Assembly (NCBI GenBank): GCA_965198905.1
Contig: OZ240678.1
Span: 1,302,001 to 1,366,000, forward strand
DNA from: CAHJWH01 sp965198905
GTDB taxonomy: Bacteria; Pseudomonadota; Alphaproteobacteria; Caulobacterales; Caulobacteraceae
Direction: 5' to 3'
Length of the DNA: 64,000 bases
The notes below the pieces were generated by a model. It saw nothing but the letters and a program-made list of their open reading frames with translations. It made no database searches and was not told where the DNA came from. Shown here in pieces: positions 60,284 through 64,000 of this stretch. The translations under genes were made by a program, and so were the position numbers. The first letter of the stretch is position 1, and each line of letters opens with the position of its first letter.

Positions 60284-61360
60284 ATGAGCGAACTTCCTGT
60301 CATCGCGCGGGCGGAGGGCGGTTGGGGGCGGCTGACGCTGAACCGGCCGGCGGCGCTTCACGCACTGACCACCGAGATGTGCGAGATCATGAGCCAAGCC
60401 TTGCTGAGCTGGCGCGATGACCCGGCGGTTCGGGCGATCATGCTCGACCACACCGGGCCGCGGGGCTTCTGCGCCGGCGGAGACATCCGGATGATCATGC
60501 AGAGCGGCGCGCAGGATGGAGTGGCCGCCCGCGCCTTCTTCGCCGAGGAGTACCGGCTGAACGCGCTGCTATTCGGCTACGAGAAGCCCGTCGCAGCGAT
60601 CATGGACGGAGTGGTGATGGGCGGCGGTGTCGGCATCTCCGCGCCCGCCACCTACCGCGTGGCCACCGAGCGCACCGTCTTCGCCATGCCCGAGACCGGC
60701 ATCGGCCTGTTTCCCGATGTAGGCGGGGGCTGGTTCCTGCCCCGGCTTCCTGGCGAAACGGGGATGTGGCTGGCGCTGACCGGGGCGAGGCTTAAGGCGG
60801 CGGACTGCCTGCTGCTGGGGCTGGCCACCGACTATGTGGAGCAGGCGAACGTCGATGCGCTAAAGGCTGCGCTGCTCGCGGCCCCCGACGCGCTCGACAC
60901 GATCCTGACCGAGTTCGAAGCGGAAGCGGGCGAGCCGGCGATCGCGCGTCATCGCCAGGCTATCGACCGGCTGTTCGGCGGCGACAGCGTGGAGGCGATC
61001 TTCCAGGCCCTGGCCGACGACGGAGGCGAGTGGGCGCTGGCGCAGCTCGTCATCCTGAATACCAAGTCGCCCCAGGCGCTGAAGGTCGCCTTCCGCCAGC
61101 TCCGCCAGGGCCGCGACATGGAGAGCTTCGAAGCCGAGATGGCGGTGGAATACCGCCTCGCCTGCCGCGTCTCCCGCTCGGCCGACTTCCGCGAGGGCGT
61201 GCGTGCGGTGATCGTGGACAAGGACAATGCGCCCCGTTGGACGCCCTCGACCCTTGATGGCGTCACCGAGGCCAGCCTGGACGCCATCTTCGAACCCCTG
61301 CCGGAGGGCGAGGCGTGGACGCCGCACCCCGCCGGCGCATCGACAGGAGCCGCCGCTTGA
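60284..61360 (+). CDS. 3-hydroxyisobutyryl-CoA hydrolase
   Basis: ATG at 60284 follows GGAGG; an earlier in-frame ATG at 60173 only reads the repeat. The 358-residue enoyl-CoA hydratase/isomerase-fold protein has LNRPAALHALTTEMCEIM, GFCAGGDIRMIMQSGAQDG, VMGGGVGISAPATYRVATER and MPETGIGLFPDVGGGWFLPR, the HIBCH signature with the catalytic Glu in PETGIG. The C-terminal FEAEMAVEYRLACRVSRSAD and DFREGVRAVIVDKD support this over a plain hydratase. It frees 3-hydroxyisobutyrate from its CoA ester. Confidence 0.92.
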   Translation: MSELPVIARAEGGWGRLTLNRPAALHALTTEMCEIMSQALLSWRDDPAVRAIMLDHTGPRGFCAGGDIRMIMQSGAQDGVAARAFFAEEYRLNALLFGYEKPVAAIMDGVVMGGGVGISAPATYRVATERTVFAMPETGIGLFPDVGGGWFLPRLPGETGMWLALTGARLKAADCLLLGLATDYVEQANVDALKAALLAAPDALDTILTEFEAEAGEPAIARHRQAIDRLFGGDSVEAIFQALADDGGEWALAQLVILNTKSPQALKVAFRQLRQGRDMESFEAEMAVEYRLACRVSRSADFREGVRAVIVDKDNAPRWTPSTLDGVTEASLDAIFEPLPEGEAWTPHPAGASTGAAA

Positions 61361-62274
61361 GCCGCATCGCCTTCATCGGCCTCGGGAACATGGGCGCCGG
61401 GATGGCGGCCAACCAGGCCAAGGCCGGCCACGAGGTCCGCGCCTTCGACCTCAGCGGCCAGGCGGTGGAGCGCGCGGTCCAGGCCGGGTGCGCGGCGGCG
61501 GCGTCTGCGGCGGCCGCCGTGGACGGCGCCGAGGTGGTGCTGACCATGCTGCCGGCCGGCGCCCATGTGCGCCAGGTGTTCGCTGACGAGGTGCTGCCGA
61601 ACGCGGCCAGGTCCGCCCTGCTGATCGACTGCTCCACCATCGACGTGGACAGCGCCCGCGCAGTGGCGGCCCAGGCGAAGGAGGCCGGGCTCGCCTTCGC
61701 CGACGCGCCGGTGTCCGGCGGGATCGCGGCGGCGGAAGCGGGCTCGCTGACCTTCATGGTCGGATGCGACGAGGCGCGCTTCGCCGACGTGCAGGCGGCG
61801 CTGAAGCCCATGGCCAAGGCGGTGGTCCACGCCGGCGAGGCGGGCGCTGGCCAGGCGGCCAAGATCTGCAACAACATGGTGCTGGGCGTCTCGATGCTGG
61901 GCGTGTGCGAGGGGTTCGCCCTGGCCGAGCGGCTCGGATTGAAGGCCGACAAGTTCTTCGACATCGCCTCCCAGTCGTCGGGCCAGTGCTGGTCGATCTC
62001 CAGCTACTGCCCTTGGCCGGGAGTCGGGCCCGCCTCGCCGTCGGACCGCGGCTATGAGGGCGGCTTCCTGACCAAGCTCATGCTGAAGGACCTCAAGCTC
62101 GCCCAGGCCGCCGCGGCGAGCGCGGGCGCGGCCACGCCCATGGGCGCCCAGGCCGAGGGGCTGTACGCCATGTTCGAGCGGCTGGGCTATGGCGACAAGG
62201 ACTTCTCCGCCGTGCTGCAGCTGATGCGCGGCCATCTCGACGAGCTGGACGTGAGCGCCCGAGGCGGTGGGTGA
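61357..62274 (+). CDS. mmsB: 3-hydroxyisobutyrate dehydrogenase
   Basis: The TTG at 61357 overlaps the previous stop (TTGA), has AGGAG 7 nt upstream, and gives LSRIAFIGLGNMGAGMAANQ, the family start; an in-frame ATG at 61315 would add 14 Arg-rich residues. The 305-residue protein has the NAD-binding GLGNMG, the substrate motif DAPVSGGIAAAEAGSLTFMV and catalytic Lys in GAGQAAKICNNMVLGVSM. It oxidises 3-hydroxyisobutyrate to methylmalonate semialdehyde, the substrate of MmsA. Confidence 0.94.
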   Translation: MSRIAFIGLGNMGAGMAANQAKAGHEVRAFDLSGQAVERAVQAGCAAAASAAAAVDGAEVVLTMLPAGAHVRQVFADEVLPNAARSALLIDCSTIDVDSARAVAAQAKEAGLAFADAPVSGGIAAAEAGSLTFMVGCDEARFADVQAALKPMAKAVVHAGEAGAGQAAKICNNMVLGVSMLGVCEGFALAERLGLKADKFFDIASQSSGQCWSISSYCPWPGVGPASPSDRGYEGGFLTKLMLKDLKLAQAAAASAGAATPMGAQAEGLYAMFERLGYGDKDFSAVLQLMRGHLDELDVSARGGG

Positions 62275-62312
62275 GCGGGGGTGGTTGATGGGCGGCGGTT
62301 GAGGATCAGGCC

Positions 62313-63095
62313 ATGAGCGAACACCAGACCATCATCCTGGAGCCGACCGACGACGGCGTCGCCCTGATCCGGCTGAACCGGCCCGAAGCTCTGAACGCGC
62401 TGAACGGCCAGTTGATGGCGGAGCTGTCCACCTGCATCGCCGCGCTGGATACCGACGACGCCGTGCGCTGCCTGGTGCTGACAGGCTCCGACAAGGCCTT
62501 CGCCGCCGGGGCCGACATCAAGGAGATGCAGGCCAAGACCTACGCCCAGGCCTTCAAGGAGGACTACTTCACCGAGACCTCGGAGCGGATCGTGCGGTCT
62601 CGCAAGCCGATCATCGCGGCGGTGGCGGGCTATGCGCTGGGCGGCGGGTGCGAGCTGGCCATGATGTGCGACTTCATCATCGCCGCCGAAAACGCCAGGT
62701 TCGGCCAGCCGGAGATCAACCTCGGGGTCATGCCGGGCATAGGCGGCACCCAGCGCCTGACCCGGCTGGTGGGCAAGTCCAAGGCTATGGACATGATGCT
62801 GACCGCCCGGATGATGGACGCGGCCGAGGCGGAACGCGCCGGCCTCGTCAGCCGGGTCGTGCCGCTGGACAGGCTGATGGACGAGGCGATGGCCGCGGCC
62901 AGGAAGATTGCCTCGCTGTCGCCCCTCGCGGTGGTGATGAACAAGGAACTGGTCGACACCGCGCTGGAGACCACCCTGACCGAGGGCATCAAGGTCGAAC
63001 GCCGCCTGTTCCACTCCCTGTTCGCCTTCGAAGACCAGAAGGAAGGCATGGCCGCCTTCGTCGAGAAGCGGAAACCGCAGTTCAAGGGAAGTTAA
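62313..63095 (+). CDS. Enoyl-CoA hydratase
   Basis: The 260-residue crotonase has RLNRPEALNALNGQLMAELS, KAFAAGADIKEMQ, GYALGGGCELAMMCDFIIAA with one catalytic Glu, and FGQPEINLGVMPGIGGTQRL with the second. The C-terminal part reads FEDQKEGMAAFVEKRKPQFK, as in short-chain enoyl-CoA hydratases. In this cluster it probably hydrates methacrylyl-CoA to 3-hydroxyisobutyryl-CoA, linking the acyl-CoA dehydrogenase and the hydrolase, but it could also serve beta-oxidation. Confidence 0.92.
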   Translation: MSEHQTIILEPTDDGVALIRLNRPEALNALNGQLMAELSTCIAALDTDDAVRCLVLTGSDKAFAAGADIKEMQAKTYAQAFKEDYFTETSERIVRSRKPIIAAVAGYALGGGCELAMMCDFIIAAENARFGQPEINLGVMPGIGGTQRLTRLVGKSKAMDMMLTARMMDAAEAERAGLVSRVVPLDRLMDEAMAAARKIASLSPLAVVMNKELVDTALETTLTEGIKVERRLFHSLFAFEDQKEGMAAFVEKRKPQFKGS

Positions 63096-63203
63096 GTGCG
63101 CCGGAGGTGTTCGGACCTGCAACAAGGCTGCTTTGCATCGCGTTGACCCTGACCCGCCGCTATGCCAGCCACGGTTCTGGACTTCGCTGCATAGAGGCCA
63201 CCT

Positions 63204-63770
63204 GTGACAACCCCGTTCATTGTCGGCCTCGGCGGCACCCTGCGCCCCGACTCCTCCACCGAGAAGGCGCTGCGCGTCGTTCTCGCCGCGGCGGAGGCGG
63301 CGGGGGCGAGGACGCTGTTGATCGGCGGCGAGGCCCTCGATCTGCCGCTCTACGCCCCTCACCTGTCGGAACGCCATGAGAAGGCGCGCGCCCTGGTCGA
63401 GGCGCTGCGGCAGGCGGACGGCGTGGTGCTGGGCTCGCCGGGATACCACGGGGCGATCTCGGGCCAGGTGAAGAACGCCATCGACTATGTCGAGGACATG
63501 AGCCGGGACCCCCGGCCCTACCTGTCCGGGCGCGCAGTCGGCTGCGTGGCGACGGCCGCGGGCTGGCAGGCGGCGGTCACCACCCTGACCGGCCTGCGCG
63601 GGGTGGTGCATGCGCTGCGCGGATGGCCGACGCCGCTAGGCGTCGCGATCAACACCGCCGAACCCGCCTTCGACGCGTCGGGGGCCTGCCTGTCGCCCCG
63701 CGTGCAGGAGTCGCTTGATCGGGTCGCCAGCGAACTGATGCAGTTCGCCGGCTGGACCGCCGGGACGTAG
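63204..63770 (+). CDS. NADPH-dependent FMN reductase
   Basis: Starting with GTG at 63204, the 188-residue flavodoxin-like protein has TPFIVGLGGTLRPDSSTEKA (the FMN phosphate loop, with Gly in place of the more common Ser), ADGVVLGSPGYHGAISGQVK, NAIDYVEDM and VGCVATAAGWQAAVTTLTGL. Such enzymes reduce FMN or quinones and often serve two-component monooxygenases. No partner oxygenase is adjacent. A 108-nt gap separates it from the valine genes, so it may be a separate unit. Confidence 0.88.
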   Translation: MTTPFIVGLGGTLRPDSSTEKALRVVLAAAEAAGARTLLIGGEALDLPLYAPHLSERHEKARALVEALRQADGVVLGSPGYHGAISGQVKNAIDYVEDMSRDPRPYLSGRAVGCVATAAGWQAAVTTLTGLRGVVHALRGWPTPLGVAINTAEPAFDASGACLSPRVQESLDRVASELMQFAGWTAGT

Positions 63771-63867
63771 CGGCGGCCTGCATGTCGGGGCGCCCCGAAT
63801 GAACTTGGGCCGGCGCCGGCTACGACCGTTCGGCGCAAGGGGTCATATGACGACGCCGGGTAGTTAG

Positions 63868-64000
63868 GTGTGGGTCGATCTGCTCAGCAACCCGTGGGAT
63901 CCGCGCCTCGGCTCGGGCGAGTTGAGCTTCGATGCCGGCCTGCGCCTGCGCTACAAGATTAACCCGCAAGTTCGCCCCATATGTCGGGGTCACCCGCGAG
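63868..64000 (+). pseudogene. CopB-like copper-resistance protein remnant, frameshifted
   Basis: After a stop codon at 63865-63867 the frame reads VWVDLLSNPWDPRLGSGELS and FDAGLRLRYKINPQ, then shifts: the next frame continues KFAPYVGVTRE to the window end. 'DxELGLRLRYEIxxEFAPYVGV' is the hallmark of the outer-membrane copper protein CopB. There is no start codon or upstream coding region for the N-terminal half, and the net loss of 2 nt near 63970 breaks what is left. It is a decayed fragment, and the window ends inside it. Confidence 0.55.

Overview
The window is high-GC, densely packed DNA with many GTG and TTG starts and 1-4 nt gene overlaps. Gene pairs (hsp20 followed by a DUF1150-type gene; rpoN-hpf-ptsN; kdp with an outer-membrane gene between kdpC and kdpD; a valine mms cluster) and three or four families of intergenic inverted repeats point to an alphaproteobacterium, most likely Caulobacterales (Caulobacter/Phenylobacterium-like). 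This placement is inferred from gene content and style, not from a search.

Layout. 1-570: 3' part of an alpha/beta hydrolase that resembles DUF2235/Tle-type lipases. 600-6680: a graveyard of mobile elements. It holds a broken IS3, an IS110-family copy inserted in the IS3, a truncated tyrosine integrase, and two inverted IS630 copies that bracket an intact IS5/IS1031-type element with a 3-bp duplication. 6700-37060: an almost complete type VI secretion system (T6SS). Minus-strand order is tssA, tssB, tssC, a second tssC-like gene, tagJ, tssE, tssF, tssG, then clpV, hcp, vgrG, tagH (FHA), tssK, tssL (with OmpA domain), tssM, tagF, pppA. On the plus strand are a methyltransferase between tssG and clpV, the kinase ppkA, and an Eag/DcrB-type chaperone. 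A LysM lipoprotein lies beside ppkA. No tssJ, PAAR gene or obvious effector is visible. 37164-46069: the kdp potassium-ATPase operon with its KdpDE two-component system and a 27-aa membrane peptide ahead of kdpF. 46571-56312: glutathione transferase, EcsC-like protein, FrnE-like oxidoreductase, dut, coaBC, a lipoprotein, rpoN-hpf-ptsN, DUF1150, hsp20 and a Gly/Tyr-rich secreted protein. 56340-63770: a LysR regulator and the distal valine-degradation genes, then an FMN reductase. The window ends in a frameshifted copB-like remnant.

How it fits together. The T6SS carries the full threonine-phosphorylation switch (PpkA kinase, PppA phosphatase, TagH FHA reader). Both TssL (Thr18) and PpkA (Thr615) carry the same R-T-V-I-x-P motif, which suggests they are the phosphosites that TagH reads. 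Sites with sigma-54 spacing (GG-N10-GC, with TTGC at -12) sit before tssB and before hcp, and rpoN is in the same window. The tssB leader also contains a perfect 18-bp hairpin. The hsp20 leader can fold its Shine-Dalgarno into a ROSE-like hairpin with the UCGCU anti-SD motif, so small heat-shock protein synthesis is probably temperature-gated at translation.

Limits: all assignments come from reading translated sequence and motifs by eye. Edges of insertion elements, promoters and RNA structures are proposals.
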